A stretch of 10,670 nt of DNA from an uncultured Terriglobus sp. (GCA_937871605.1 CALMRM010000020.1:13633-24302), one strand, 5' to 3'. Shown: positions 1 through 7,144, counted from the stretch's first letter. Made by a program: numbers and translations. Notes: generated from the letters alone by a model not told the origin.

Positions 1-759
1 AACAACGGCCAGCTTAAGAATCACGATGCCGGCGTTGAACTTCGCCGATTCCTGAATGCCGATCACAAGAATGACTGTGATGATCAACGCAATCAGAAAG
101 GCAGGCAGGTTGAAGCCTATTTCTGCCCCGAAAAGATGGGGTGCGTTGAGTAAGGCGTGAGCCTGCGACGTGAGCGCGGCGGTGGGGTGCGCCATGAGGG
201 CAGACAGTGCGTGGCTGAATGGCAGCGTTCCCGGCTTCAGGTCAGGATTCGTTTGCGCGAGCGAAGCGCGAGACACACGCTCCAACGCGGTACGCAAGCC
301 GGTCCAATGATCGTAGGCAAGCCATAGCGGGAACTTCAGTCCGAAGATCGCCAGAAACTCAACAAAATTATTCGACCAGCCGGACGAAACCGTGCTGGCG
401 CCCATGGCGTATTCCAGGGTTAAATCCCAGCCAATGATCCAGGCAATCAGCTCCCCGAGCGTCGCGTACGCATAGGTATAGGCAGATCCTGCGAGCGGAA
501 TCATGGCCGCAAACTCCGCGTAGCAAAGGCCCGCAAAGGCGCAGCCCAGGCCCGACAGCACAAACGCCAGCATGAGCGAAGGACCTGCCGAATGCGCCCC
601 AATCCCAGAGAGCACAAAGATGCCCGCGCCGATGACTGCGCCGATGCCCAGCATGGTGAGCGAGACCGGTCCCAGCGTGCGCGCGAGAGAGTGCGAGCCC
701 TCTTCGTGGGCCTCGGATAGCAGCGTCTCCATGGACTTCTTTGCGAATAACTCGGCCAT
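1..759 (-). CDS. Amino acid permease, APC superfamily (YfnA/CAT-like), 3' end cut by window
   Basis: The first 253 residues of an inner-membrane amino acid transporter are present and the reading frame is open to base 1. Residues 35-55 carry the first helix with the broken-helix motif IGAVIGAGIF, followed by CYAEFAAMIP (79-88), GSAYTYAYATLGE (91-103) and WIIGWDLTLEYAMGAS (107-122). Together these are characteristic of the cationic amino acid transporter/YfnA branch of the APC superfamily. Near the edge, GIQESAKFN (234-242) matches the conserved loop after helix 5. The chosen ATG has AAGGAG 12 bases upstream, a slightly long spacing; Met10 is a possible alternative start. The gene lies 36 bp downstream of another APC permease and is probably cotranscribed with it. 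The loop from about residue 141 to 218 looks longer and less hydrophobic than usual for the family. The family call is firm, but the substrate cannot be read from the sequence. Confidence 0.9.
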   Translation of the reverse strand, partial: MAELFAKKSMETLLSEAHEEGSHSLARTLGPVSLTMLGIGAVIGAGIFVLSGIGAHSAGPSLMLAFVLSGLGCAFAGLCYAEFAAMIPLAGSAYTYAYATLGELIAWIIGWDLTLEYAMGASTVSSGWSNNFVEFLAIFGLKFPLWLAYDHWTGLRTALERVSRASLAQTNPDLKPGTLPFSHALSALMAHPTAALTSQAHALLNAPHLFGAEIGFNLPAFLIALIITVILVIGIQESAKFNAGIVILKLAVV

Positions 760-795
760 GCGGGTGCGGTACTCCTTGGGTAGGCTCAGGTGGAA

Positions 796-2343
796 CTATG
801 CGTCTGCCGCAACGTGCGCCACCCTGCCCTTCCAGAGCAGGTAGACCGGAACGCCAAGCAGCACGATGCCAAGTCCAGGCCAGGTGTATTGCGGTTTGTA
901 ACGCAAGAGTACAACACAGATGAATAGAGCGAGAACAATGTACAGTGCGGGCAGGACGGGGTAGCCAAATGCGCGGTATGGCCGCTCGGCATTGGGACGC
1001 GTCCGCCGCAGCACGAAGAGGCCCACGATGGTCAGCACGTAGAACAGCAGCACGGCAAAGATTACATAATCCAGCAGCTGGCCGTAGCTGCCGGAGAGGC
1101 ACAGCAGACAGGTCCACGCCCACTGCACCCACAGGCTCACCACGGGCGTGCGGCTCTTTGGGGAGAGGCGGCCCGCGGCCTTGAAGAACAGGCCATCCTG
1201 GCTCATGGCGTAGTACACACGCGCCCCCGCCAGAAGCATGCCATTCGCGCAGCCGAAGGTCGAGACGAGGATGGCCAGCGCCATGATGCGGGCACCGTAG
1301 CCCGCAAAGGCCCGCTCCATCACGGCAGTGGCAACGCGATCTTCACTGGCAAACTGGATGCCGCGCGCCACAATGCTGGTGCCCTCTGCAGAACCTTGCA
1401 GCGGCAGCACGGCCAGGTAGATGAAGTTACACGCGACATAGAGCAGCAGCACCACGCCGGTGCCCAGCGCCAGCGACAGCGGCAGGTTGCGCTTCGGATT
1501 CTGGATCTCGCCCGCGGTAAAAGTCACGTTGTTCCAGGCATCGCTGGAGAACAGCGAACCCACCTGCACCACCGCGATCACGGTTAGAAATCCGACCATG
1601 GCCGTGGGTCCGCCCACGCCCACCGTCACTGGGTGCAGCGTGTGCAGGCCCGCATTGCGCCAGAAATTGCCGTTGCTGAAGTTGGCCGCGATGGCCGATG
1701 CGTTCCGCGCCAGCAAGCCGAACGCGACGATCATAACCAGCGCGAAAATCTTAGCCGAAGTAAAGACATTCTGGATCAATGCGCCCAGCCGCACACCCAG
1801 CGAGTTGAGCACCGTGAGCAATGTAATGATGAGGATGGCCGCCAGGTTCGCCGTGCTCAGGCCCACATCCATGTTGCCCAGCACCATGGGGCCGACTCGC
1901 ACCGGTGGCACATGCCTGATGAGCAGCAGCCAGTGGCTGGCCGACACCGCGGGAAAGAACACGCCCAAGAACTTGCCGAACGCCACGCCCACTGCGGCGA
2001 TGGTGCCGCTCTGGATGACCAGGAACAGCGTCCACCCATACAGAAAGCCCCACATCGGGCCCAGCGACTCGCGCAGATAGACATACTGGCCACCCGCGCG
2101 CGGCATCATGGCAGCGAGTTCACCGTAGCTGAGCGCGCCGACGATCGTCAGGAAGGCCGTCAGGAGCCACGCCGCAATCAGCAACGCGGGCGACTGCACG
2201 CCGCGGCTCATCTCTGCCGGAACGATGAAAATGCCCGAGCCGATCATGGAGCCCATGACGATGGCGGTGGCCGAGAAGAGGCCCAGGCCCTTGACGAACT
2301 CCTGCTGCGTGCCGGGGTCGGCGGGTGCGGTGGGATTAGTCAC
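796..2343 (-). CDS. APC-superfamily amino acid permease (LAT/SteT-like), complete
   Basis: This is a complete 515-residue, very hydrophobic protein with about 12 predicted membrane helices, the usual size for APC amino acid transporters. The first helix has the motif GSMIGSGIF (31-39), which forms the substrate-binding unwound segment in this family. It is followed by SYGELAAMMPRAGGQYVYLR in helices 2-3. Around residue 270 the segment SSDAWNNVTFTAGEIQNPKR is typical of L-type amino acid transporter relatives such as SteT, which act as exchangers or proton-coupled uptake systems. The start is a GTG with no clear Shine-Dalgarno sequence. The frame stays open upstream, but I see no better start codon, so the N-terminus is uncertain by some codons. 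The gene follows thiE after 93 bp, and a second, different APC permease follows 36 bp after its TAG stop. Substrate is unknown. Confidence 0.92.
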   Translation of the reverse strand: MTNPTAPADPGTQQEFVKGLGLFSATAIVMGSMIGSGIFIVPAEMSRGVQSPALLIAAWLLTAFLTIVGALSYGELAAMMPRAGGQYVYLRESLGPMWGFLYGWTLFLVIQSGTIAAVGVAFGKFLGVFFPAVSASHWLLLIRHVPPVRVGPMVLGNMDVGLSTANLAAILIITLLTVLNSLGVRLGALIQNVFTSAKIFALVMIVAFGLLARNASAIAANFSNGNFWRNAGLHTLHPVTVGVGGPTAMVGFLTVIAVVQVGSLFSSDAWNNVTFTAGEIQNPKRNLPLSLALGTGVVLLLYVACNFIYLAVLPLQGSAEGTSIVARGIQFASEDRVATAVMERAFAGYGARIMALAILVSTFGCANGMLLAGARVYYAMSQDGLFFKAAGRLSPKSRTPVVSLWVQWAWTCLLCLSGSYGQLLDYVIFAVLLFYVLTIVGLFVLRRTRPNAERPYRAFGYPVLPALYIVLALFICVVLLRYKPQYTWPGLGIVLLGVPVYLLWKGRVAHVAADA

Positions 2344-2433
2344 GTGTACTGTTTGTACCGGAAACCGTGGCGGGCTGTCTTTAGAACTTGTAGGAAGAGT
2401 GTTTGCGTTAGTCTTATTCGCCTTCCGGAACGC

Positions 2434-2489
2434 TTGTCATTTCGACCGGAGCAGGACGGCTTCATCGTCCTGCGGAGTGGAGAAACCTG
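2434..2489. repeat. Interspersed hairpin repeat overlapping the 3' end of thiE
   Basis: On the plus strand the element begins TTGTCATTTCGACCGGA, continues into a perfect 8-bp inverted repeat (GCAGGACG at 2451-2458, CGTCCTGC at 2466-2473, 7-base loop), and ends GGAGTGGAGAAACCTG. The flanking words TCATTTCGACCG and GTGGAGAAACC resemble an intergenic repeat I recall as abundant in acidobacterial genomes; only one copy is visible here, so its repetitive nature is not demonstrated by this window. It supplies the last 16 sense codons and the TGA of thiE. There is no T-run after the hairpin, so a simple intrinsic terminator is not supported. The true left and right edges are uncertain. Confidence 0.6.
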
Positions 2490-3156
2490 TTGGCTGCTCC
2501 GTCGCAGCACATGAGCAGGTGCCACCACTCCGTTCCGCAAACTCGCGGAGTTGCCCACAGTTAGCCCCGGCGGGCGGCAGCAGGCCACTGATGACGGCCA
2601 CGGAGTCGGCCCCGGCAGCAAGAACCTCCGCGGCGTTCCCGCGGGTGATGCCGCCGATGGCAATGAGCGGCTTGCTCGTCAGCGCGCGAGCGGTGCGGAC
2701 ACCTTCCAGGCCAACGACCGGGGCCGCGTCGAGCTTGGTGCCTGTGGCAAACACGGGGCCGATGGCAACGTAGGTTGCATCGCTGGTGTTTGCGTTCACA
2801 AGTTGCTTGGAGTTGTGGGTCGAGATGCCTAGCACAGCGTCTGGGCCGATGCTTGCCCTTGCCTGCTGTACCGCACCGTCGGTCTGGCCGATGTGGATGC
2901 CCTGGAAGCCCGTCTGTGCGAACAGGTGGATGCGGTCGTTCAGGATGAGCGTGGCGTCTGTGGCCTGGAATGTGCGCTTGAGCATGGCGGCTGCTGCAAG
3001 TACCTCCGCGTCCGTGCCGGGCTTGTTGCGGTACTGGATGAGGTGGATGCCTGCGTCGCGCCATGCATCGGCTACGTGCTGCGCTTGGAGGCTGCGGCGG
3101 CTGCAGGTTTCTGCGTCGAGAATGGCGTAGAGCTTGGGCAGGGTCACTCTTCGCAC
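2437..3156 (-). CDS. thiE: Thiamine phosphate synthase (ThiE)
   Basis: ThiE condenses the pyrimidine HMP-PP with the thiazole phosphate to make thiamine monophosphate in the cytosol. The TIM-barrel landmarks are all present in order: LPKLYAILD at 6-14, QYRNK (41-45) for the usual QxRxK, ILNDRIHLF (71-79), GIHIGQTD (86-93), GISTHN (110-115), YVAIGPVFATGTK (129-141), IAIGGIT (165-171) and AVIS (187-190). The body is normal length, but a tail of about 25 residues follows the last helix. Its final 16 residues (TGFSTPQDDEAV... onward) are encoded by an interspersed hairpin repeat. The drawn start is GTG at 3156, overlapping the upstream PIN-like gene by 13 bp. A second GTG at 3147 gives MTLPKLYAILD, closer to typical ThiE starts, and a GTGA overlap with the upstream TGA; either is possible. 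No TPP riboswitch is visible before it, consistent with transcription from an upstream operon promoter. Confidence 0.95.
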   Translation of the reverse strand: MRRVTLPKLYAILDAETCSRRSLQAQHVADAWRDAGIHLIQYRNKPGTDAEVLAAAAMLKRTFQATDATLILNDRIHLFAQTGFQGIHIGQTDGAVQQARASIGPDAVLGISTHNSKQLVNANTSDATYVAIGPVFATGTKLDAAPVVGLEGVRTARALTSKPLIAIGGITRGNAAEVLAAGADSVAVISGLLPPAGANCGQLREFAERSGGTCSCAATEQPTGFSTPQDDEAVLLRSK

Positions 3157-4040
3157 TTCGAGTCTAGCCGGGCTATGTAATCAGCGGGTGTCAATACTTC
3201 AGCAATGCGACACTTAGCTCTAGAGCGAACATGCTCGCAACGTTTGCCTAAGTCGATGTCGTTCGTTACAAAGAAATCGCAAAACGGCAATGCAACAAGA
3301 GCATGCATCCGGTCGACAAAATTATGCACACCAAGCTTGGCTGTGCCGGACCAGAGTTTCTCCGACATATGGGTCTCAACTTCATAGCAGCGGAGCGCCT
3401 TGTGAAGTTGCCAGTACAAAAGCACCTCTATGTAAGTAGACGTTTGCTTGTTCCTCAGCAGATCATGCGCTCGCTCGAGAACCTCCCTGGGGTCTTGATC
3501 ATCAACCCAGCGGGCTAATTGAACAGCCACATGTTCAGCATCGATCCTGTTAAGCAGACGCTTTGTGAAACGGTGCTGCTTAAATAGCAGTTGATTTTGA
3601 GTGCACGCGGTCTCCTGTAACCGCATAGATTGCTTCAGCTCACGCAGCGCAAGGCCCTGAAATGCTCCTACCACTTGCCTGATGTTGGCGGCGGTAAAAA
3701 GCTCTACCGGCTTTCGATGCATCGCAGCCAAGACGTCGGCAAGGCTACAAAGCGGCTCGAACTTTGCTATTTTGACTCCCCACGCCTGGTGCCAGAGCGA
3801 TATAGCTTCAAGAAGCTGCTGCTCTGTCGGGCTGTACGCCCAAGTGGGTTCTAGTCTCTCAACAAGGCACAGGAGCTTTTCTTTAAGATCGTCGCGTGCG
3901 TTCCCGAACTCATAGAAGTGAACAGGTGATAAGACGAGCGAAGCGTATGCGCTTTTTTTGGCTTCTGCTAGCTTAGTGACCCACTCGGGACGGTCTAGGC
4001 AGAAGCTAAGAAAGTTTTGATCGGCATATGCGTAGAGCAT
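3144..4040 (-). CDS. PIN-like domain protein, putative nuclease, inserted in the operon
   Basis: This is a 298-residue protein that I do not recognise as a named family but that has PIN-like features at both ends. The N-terminus YAYADQNFLS places an acidic residue, D7, where PIN strand 1 ends. VHFYEF supplies E44. Near the C-terminus VDRMHALVALPFCDFFVTND supplies D243, D255 and D261 in the usual D..HA...CD.FVTND pattern. PIN domains are Mg-dependent ribonucleases, many of them toxins. Here roughly 200 mostly helical residues separate E44 from D243, far more than in a standard ~130-residue PIN domain. The ATG has GAGG 9 bases upstream. No antitoxin-sized partner gene adjoins it. G+C is clearly lower than in the flanking genes: I counted 50, 43 and 42% in the 60-base lines starting 3181, 3241 and 3541, against 60 and 73% at 4801 and 4921 in accC. 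That suggests recent acquisition. Nuclease activity is inferred, not shown. Confidence 0.75.
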   Translation of the reverse strand: MLYAYADQNFLSFCLDRPEWVTKLAEAKKSAYASLVLSPVHFYEFGNARDDLKEKLLCLVERLEPTWAYSPTEQQLLEAISLWHQAWGVKIAKFEPLCSLADVLAAMHRKPVELFTAANIRQVVGAFQGLALRELKQSMRLQETACTQNQLLFKQHRFTKRLLNRIDAEHVAVQLARWVDDQDPREVLERAHDLLRNKQTSTYIEVLLYWQLHKALRCYEVETHMSEKLWSGTAKLGVHNFVDRMHALVALPFCDFFVTNDIDLGKRCEHVRSRAKCRIAEVLTPADYIARLDSKCEE

Positions 4041-4061
4041 GTCGCTTTACCTCATGAACGC

Positions 4062-5453
4062 TTACACACCCACCGGGTCAGCAGTAGCTTCGGCCTTTTT
4101 GCGCGCCGCCTCGCCCTCCAGGAAGCGTTCCATAAACTTGGTATCGAACTCACCGCGCCGGAAGTCCGCGTCCGCAAAGATCTTCTGCTGTAGCGAGATC
4201 GTCGTGTGGATGCCCTCCACCACGAACTGGCTCAGCGCGCGCTGCATGCGGTTCATGGCCTCTAGCCGGTCTGCGCCGTGACAAATGACCTTGGCGATCA
4301 TGCTGTCGTAGTACGGCGGTACCACGCCTTCCTGGTACTGCGCCGTGTCCACGCGCACGCCGTTGCCGCCGGGCAGGTTGAACGCCGTAATTTTGCCGGC
4401 GGAGGGTGTGAACTTCTCGGGGTGCTCGGCATTGATGCGGCACTCGATGGCATGGCCGCGGATGGTGGGGCGCTCCGGCACGATGTCGCTGAGGCGCTCG
4501 CCGGACGCAATTCGTAGCTGTGCCTTGACGAGGTCGATGCCGGTGATGGCCTCGGTGACGGGATGCTCCACCTGGATGCGGGTGTTCATCTCGATGAAGT
4601 AGATTTCGCCGTCCTCGTCCATCAGGAACTCGATGGTGCCCGCGTTCCAGTAGCCGATTTCTTTGAGCGAACGCTCGATGACGCCGCCCAGCCGGGCGCG
4701 CAGCTCGGGCGAAACCTGCAATGAGGGTGCTTCCTCGATCAGCTTTTGGTGGCGACGCTGGATGGAGCACTCGCGCTCGCCCAGCGACATGACGTTGCCG
4801 TGCTCGTCGGCCAAGACCTGGAACTCGATGTGGCGCGGCCGCTCGATGAACTTTTCCATGTAGAGGTCGCCGTTGCCAAAGGCGTTCAGCGCCTCGGTGC
4901 TGGCCTGGTTGTACAGGCCGGGCAGCTCATCGGGCGTGCGGCAGATGCGCATGCCACGCCCGCCGCCACCTGCAACTGCCTTCAGGATGACCGGGAAGCC
5001 GACCGACTGGGCCCAGGTTAGCGCCTCGTCCACGCTGCCGATGACGCCGTCGGAGCCGGGCAGGATGGGCACGTTGGCCGCCTTCATGGTCTGGCGCGCG
5101 GTGGACTTCTCACCCATCATGCGCGTGACTTCCGGGCGCGGGCCGATGAACTTGATGTTCGACGCGCGGCACACCTCGGCAAAGTTGGCGTTCTCGCTCA
5201 GGAGACCGTAGCCGGGATGGATGGCGTCCACGTCGCAGATTTCCGCGGCGGAGATCACCGCGGGCACATTGAGGTAGCTCTCGGCGGAGCGCGGCGGACC
5301 GATGCAGACGGCCTCGTCAGCAAAGCGGACATGGAGGCTGTTGCGGTCCGCCTCGGAGTACACGGCGACGGTGCGGATGCCCATTTCACGGCAGGCGGAG
5401 ATGACGCGCAGCGCGATTTCGCCGCGGTTGGCAATCAGGACTTTCTTGAACAT
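4062..5453 (-). CDS. accC: Acetyl-CoA carboxylase biotin carboxylase subunit (AccC)
   Basis: AccC carboxylates the biotin on AccB using ATP and bicarbonate, the first half-reaction of malonyl-CoA synthesis for fatty acids. The 463-residue protein follows the E. coli enzyme almost residue for residue: ANRGEIA at 8-14, HPGYGLLSEN (79-88), K116 in GEKS, K158, the ATP-grasp glycine loop GGGGRGM (162-168), and H208. E276 and E288 are followed by MNTRIQVEHPVTE (289-301) with R292, and R338 is in place. All expected catalytic positions are filled. The C-terminal tail after FMERFLEG is about 14 residues longer than usual and contributes no known motif. Its ATG overlaps the accB stop as TGATG, a 1-bp overlap typical of translational coupling. 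The PIN-like gene starts 21 bp downstream. The carboxyltransferase genes accA and accD are not in this window. Confidence 0.98.
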   Translation of the reverse strand: MFKKVLIANRGEIALRVISACREMGIRTVAVYSEADRNSLHVRFADEAVCIGPPRSAESYLNVPAVISAAEICDVDAIHPGYGLLSENANFAEVCRASNIKFIGPRPEVTRMMGEKSTARQTMKAANVPILPGSDGVIGSVDEALTWAQSVGFPVILKAVAGGGGRGMRICRTPDELPGLYNQASTEALNAFGNGDLYMEKFIERPRHIEFQVLADEHGNVMSLGERECSIQRRHQKLIEEAPSLQVSPELRARLGGVIERSLKEIGYWNAGTIEFLMDEDGEIYFIEMNTRIQVEHPVTEAITGIDLVKAQLRIASGERLSDIVPERPTIRGHAIECRINAEHPEKFTPSAGKITAFNLPGGNGVRVDTAQYQEGVVPPYYDSMIAKVICHGADRLEAMNRMQRALSQFVVEGIHTTISLQQKIFADADFRRGEFDTKFMERFLEGEAARKKAEATADPVGV

Positions 5454-5953
5454 CAGGCGCTTGCCCTTACAGCAAACAGCGGCTGGCCGTACTCGACGGG
5501 CTGACCGTTCTTGGCGAGGATGCGGACCACCTCACCACTGACGTCGCTCTCGATCTCGTTCATCAGCTTCATGGCCTCAACGATGCACACGGTTTGGCCG
5601 ATGGAGATCGTATCGCCCACTTTCACAAAGGCCGCTGCGCCGGGCGCAGAGCTCTCATAAAACGAGCCGACGATGGGCGACTTGACCTCGTGCAGCGTCT
5701 CCTCCGGCTCAGCGGCGAGGGGCGCAGCGGCAGCCTGGATGGGTGCCTGCACAGGCACGGGCGCGGGCGTGATGTGCGACGCGGGTGCGGCAGCCAAGTG
5801 CTGCAGCTGCGCCGGGTCGAATGCCGGTGCGGCCTGCGCGAACTTGATGCGCACATGCTGCTCGCCGCGGTGCAGATCGAACTCCGCAATACCGTTCTCT
5901 TTCAGGAAGCCGACGAGGTCGCGCAGCTCCTGCAGGTCTTTCTGTTCCATCAT
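5453..5953 (-). CDS. accB: Biotin carboxyl carrier protein of acetyl-CoA carboxylase (AccB)
   Basis: AccB carries biotin between AccC and the AccAD carboxyltransferase. The 166-residue protein has an N-terminal domain (about 1-40, with ELRDLVGFLKENGIAEFDL), a flexible linker rich in Ala and Pro (about 41-85), and a C-terminal biotinyl domain starting near VKSPIVGSFYESSAPG. The biotinylation motif EAMKLMNE puts the modified lysine at K129. The thumb region expected in AccB, as opposed to other biotinyl domains, fits the GSFYESSAPGAAAFVKVGD segment. The start is one of two adjacent ATGs (5953 or 5950); AAGGA just upstream suits the second slightly better. It lies 24 bp after the peptidase gene and overlaps accC by one base. 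Confidence 0.97.
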   Translation of the reverse strand: MMEQKDLQELRDLVGFLKENGIAEFDLHRGEQHVRIKFAQAAPAFDPAQLQHLAAAPASHITPAPVPVQAPIQAAAAPLAAEPEETLHEVKSPIVGSFYESSAPGAAAFVKVGDTISIGQTVCIVEAMKLMNEIESDVSGEVVRILAKNGQPVEYGQPLFAVRASA

Positions 5954-5977
5954 CGTCCTTCTTGATCCTCCGGGCAG

Positions 5978-7105
5978 CTACAGTTCAAGCCAGCCCTTGT
6001 GCACCGGGGTCAGCACCTCAATGCCGCCTGCCGTTACCAGCACTGTATCTTCGATGCGCACACCGCAGCGGCCGGGTACGTAAACCCCGGGTTCGATTGT
6101 AATCACCTCACCGGGCCGAAGTGGGTGCGCCTGCCCCTTAGCGACGCGAGGTGCCTCGTGGATTTCGATGCCGACGCCATGGCCGGTGGAGTGGCTGAAG
6201 AACTTGCTCCATCCGGCGGCGGTCAGCAGCGAGCGTGCAGCGTCATCCACCGCGCCACATGTCACGCCGGGGCGGACAGCGGCGACAGCAGCCTGCTGCG
6301 CTGCCAGCACGGCGTCAAAAATGGCACGCTGCTCCCCCCAGCGCGCCTGCAGCTTGCGTGGCACCGGGCCGCCCTCAAAGCCGAAGGCAACTGTTCGCGT
6401 CATGTCGGAGCAGTAGCCGTCGAGCACAATGCCGAAATCCAGCGTTAGCAGATCGCCGCGCTGGATCACCGCATCCGTTGCTCGCGCATGGGGCTGGCTG
6501 CCGCGTTCGCCGCTGGCGACGATGGTTTCGAAGCTCATGCCCTCGGCCCCGAGAAGCCTCGCACGATGCTCCAATTCGGCAGCTACGTCGCGCTCGCGCA
6601 TACCCGCCTCTATCCAGCCCAGCAGGCCCTCGTACAGGTCGCAGGTCAGGGCGGCGGCACGGCGCATCGTGTCGATCTCGCTTGCATCCTTCACCTCCCG
6701 CAGCGCGGCAACCGCGCCATCCAACGGCTTGAAGAAGCCACGGCCCGCTCCCGCTTTGCGCGCGGCAGACCGCATCGCCGCGAGCGATGCGACCGTGGTG
6801 TGGTTGCGATCGAAGCCACACGCGCCAGCCCTCCCGGCAGCGTAGGCGCATGCCTCTGCCATCGCTGACTTCGGCGCAATGCGCACCGTGGCTCCCTGCA
6901 CCTCTGCCCGGGCTTGCGCGGTGTAGCGACCATCGGTAAACAGCCGTGCGGATGCACGTTGCCCAGCGAGCACCACCAGCGCTGCATTGGACCCTGTAAA
7001 CCCCGTCAAGTAGCGCACGTCCGGCGGATGTGTCACCAGCAGGGCGGGCATGCCCTGCTGTCGCAGAGCCGCTGCCAACTGCCGTAAACGTGCCCGTTTC
7101 CCCAT
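5978..7105 (-). CDS. Xaa-Pro aminopeptidase/dipeptidase, peptidase family M24
   Basis: This cytosolic dimetal peptidase removes N-terminal residues next to proline or cleaves Xaa-Pro dipeptides. Residues 1-130 form the creatinase-like N-terminal domain, with PPDVRYLTGFTGSNA at 27-41. Residues from about 140 form the pita-bread catalytic domain. All five metal ligands are visible: D223 (LDFG), D234 (SDMTRT), H309 (STGHGVG), E338 (IEPGVYV) and E352 (RIEDT). Two supporting histidines are H206 (QPHAR) and H316 (IHEAP). The 375-residue length is normal for the YqhT/PepQ-like group. The context matches the common peptidase-accB-accC order in other bacteria. The ATG at 7105 follows an in-frame stop and has no Shine-Dalgarno sequence. 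Aminopeptidase and dipeptidase activities cannot be separated from sequence alone, so no symbol is given. Confidence 0.93.
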   Translation of the reverse strand: MGKRARLRQLAAALRQQGMPALLVTHPPDVRYLTGFTGSNAALVVLAGQRASARLFTDGRYTAQARAEVQGATVRIAPKSAMAEACAYAAGRAGACGFDRNHTTVASLAAMRSAARKAGAGRGFFKPLDGAVAALREVKDASEIDTMRRAAALTCDLYEGLLGWIEAGMRERDVAAELEHRARLLGAEGMSFETIVASGERGSQPHARATDAVIQRGDLLTLDFGIVLDGYCSDMTRTVAFGFEGGPVPRKLQARWGEQRAIFDAVLAAQQAAVAAVRPGVTCGAVDDAARSLLTAAGWSKFFSHSTGHGVGIEIHEAPRVAKGQAHPLRPGEVITIEPGVYVPGRCGVRIEDTVLVTAGGIEVLTPVHKGWLEL

Positions 7106-7144
7106 AGGGATGAGGATACGGCACCTGCCCCGGTATCATGGTGT
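7106..7144. promoter_or_regulatory. Compact divergent promoter region, possibly giving leaderless transcripts
   Basis: Only 39 bp separate the ATG of the minus-strand peptidase gene from the ATG of the plus-strand phosphoesterase gene. Neither start has a Shine-Dalgarno sequence. On the plus strand TATCAT (7134-7139) ends 5 bases before ATG. On the minus strand TATCCT (7118-7113) ends 7 bases before ATG. If both act as -10 boxes, transcription would begin at or next to the start codons. No good -35 boxes are visible, so this remains a weak call; the promoters could instead lie inside the opposite genes. Confidence 0.3.

Larger units (their letters stand above)
1..7105 (-). other. Probable seven-gene operon (peptidase-accB-accC-PIN-thiE-permease-permease)
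   Basis: Seven same-strand genes follow one another with gaps or overlaps of 24, -1, 21, -4 to -13, 93 and 36 bases. The first five almost certainly share a transcript. The 93-base gap before the first permease contains a repeat edge and could hold a separate promoter, but I find no convincing -35/-10 pair there. The operon head is the 39-bp divergent region at 7106-7144. The far end lies beyond base 1. Confidence 0.6.

Noticed and set aside
368..1132. A 254-codon minus-strand frame spanning the junction of the two permeases
   Set aside because: It overlaps both permease genes out of frame. The permease frames show coherent APC motifs, while this one shows Cys/Arg/His-rich noise.
2344..2436. 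Separate promoter for the permease pair in the 93-bp gap
   Set aside because: I could not find a -35/-10 pair of reasonable quality on the minus strand, so no promoter is called, although the gap is long enough for one.
2451..2473. Perfect 8-bp hairpin near the thiE stop, considered as an intrinsic terminator
   Set aside because: There is no T-run on either strand and the hairpin lies inside the last thiE codons; it is better explained as the core of an interspersed repeat.
1633..2514. A 293-codon plus-strand open frame across the first complete permease gene
   Set aside because: It is a charged, Gln/Arg/His-rich shadow of a clearly coding membrane protein on the minus strand, and it runs into the repeat and thiE 3' end without any domain.
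3144..4040. Toxin-antitoxin module with the PIN-like protein as a VapC toxin
   Set aside because: No small antitoxin gene adjoins it; both neighbours are full-length metabolic genes with 21 bp and overlapping junctions. The protein is also more than twice VapC length.
6375..7139. A 254-codon minus-strand frame within the peptidase gene, starting upstream of its ATG
   Set aside because: Shifted frame of the M24 peptidase. All metal ligands lie in the other frame and no motif is seen here.
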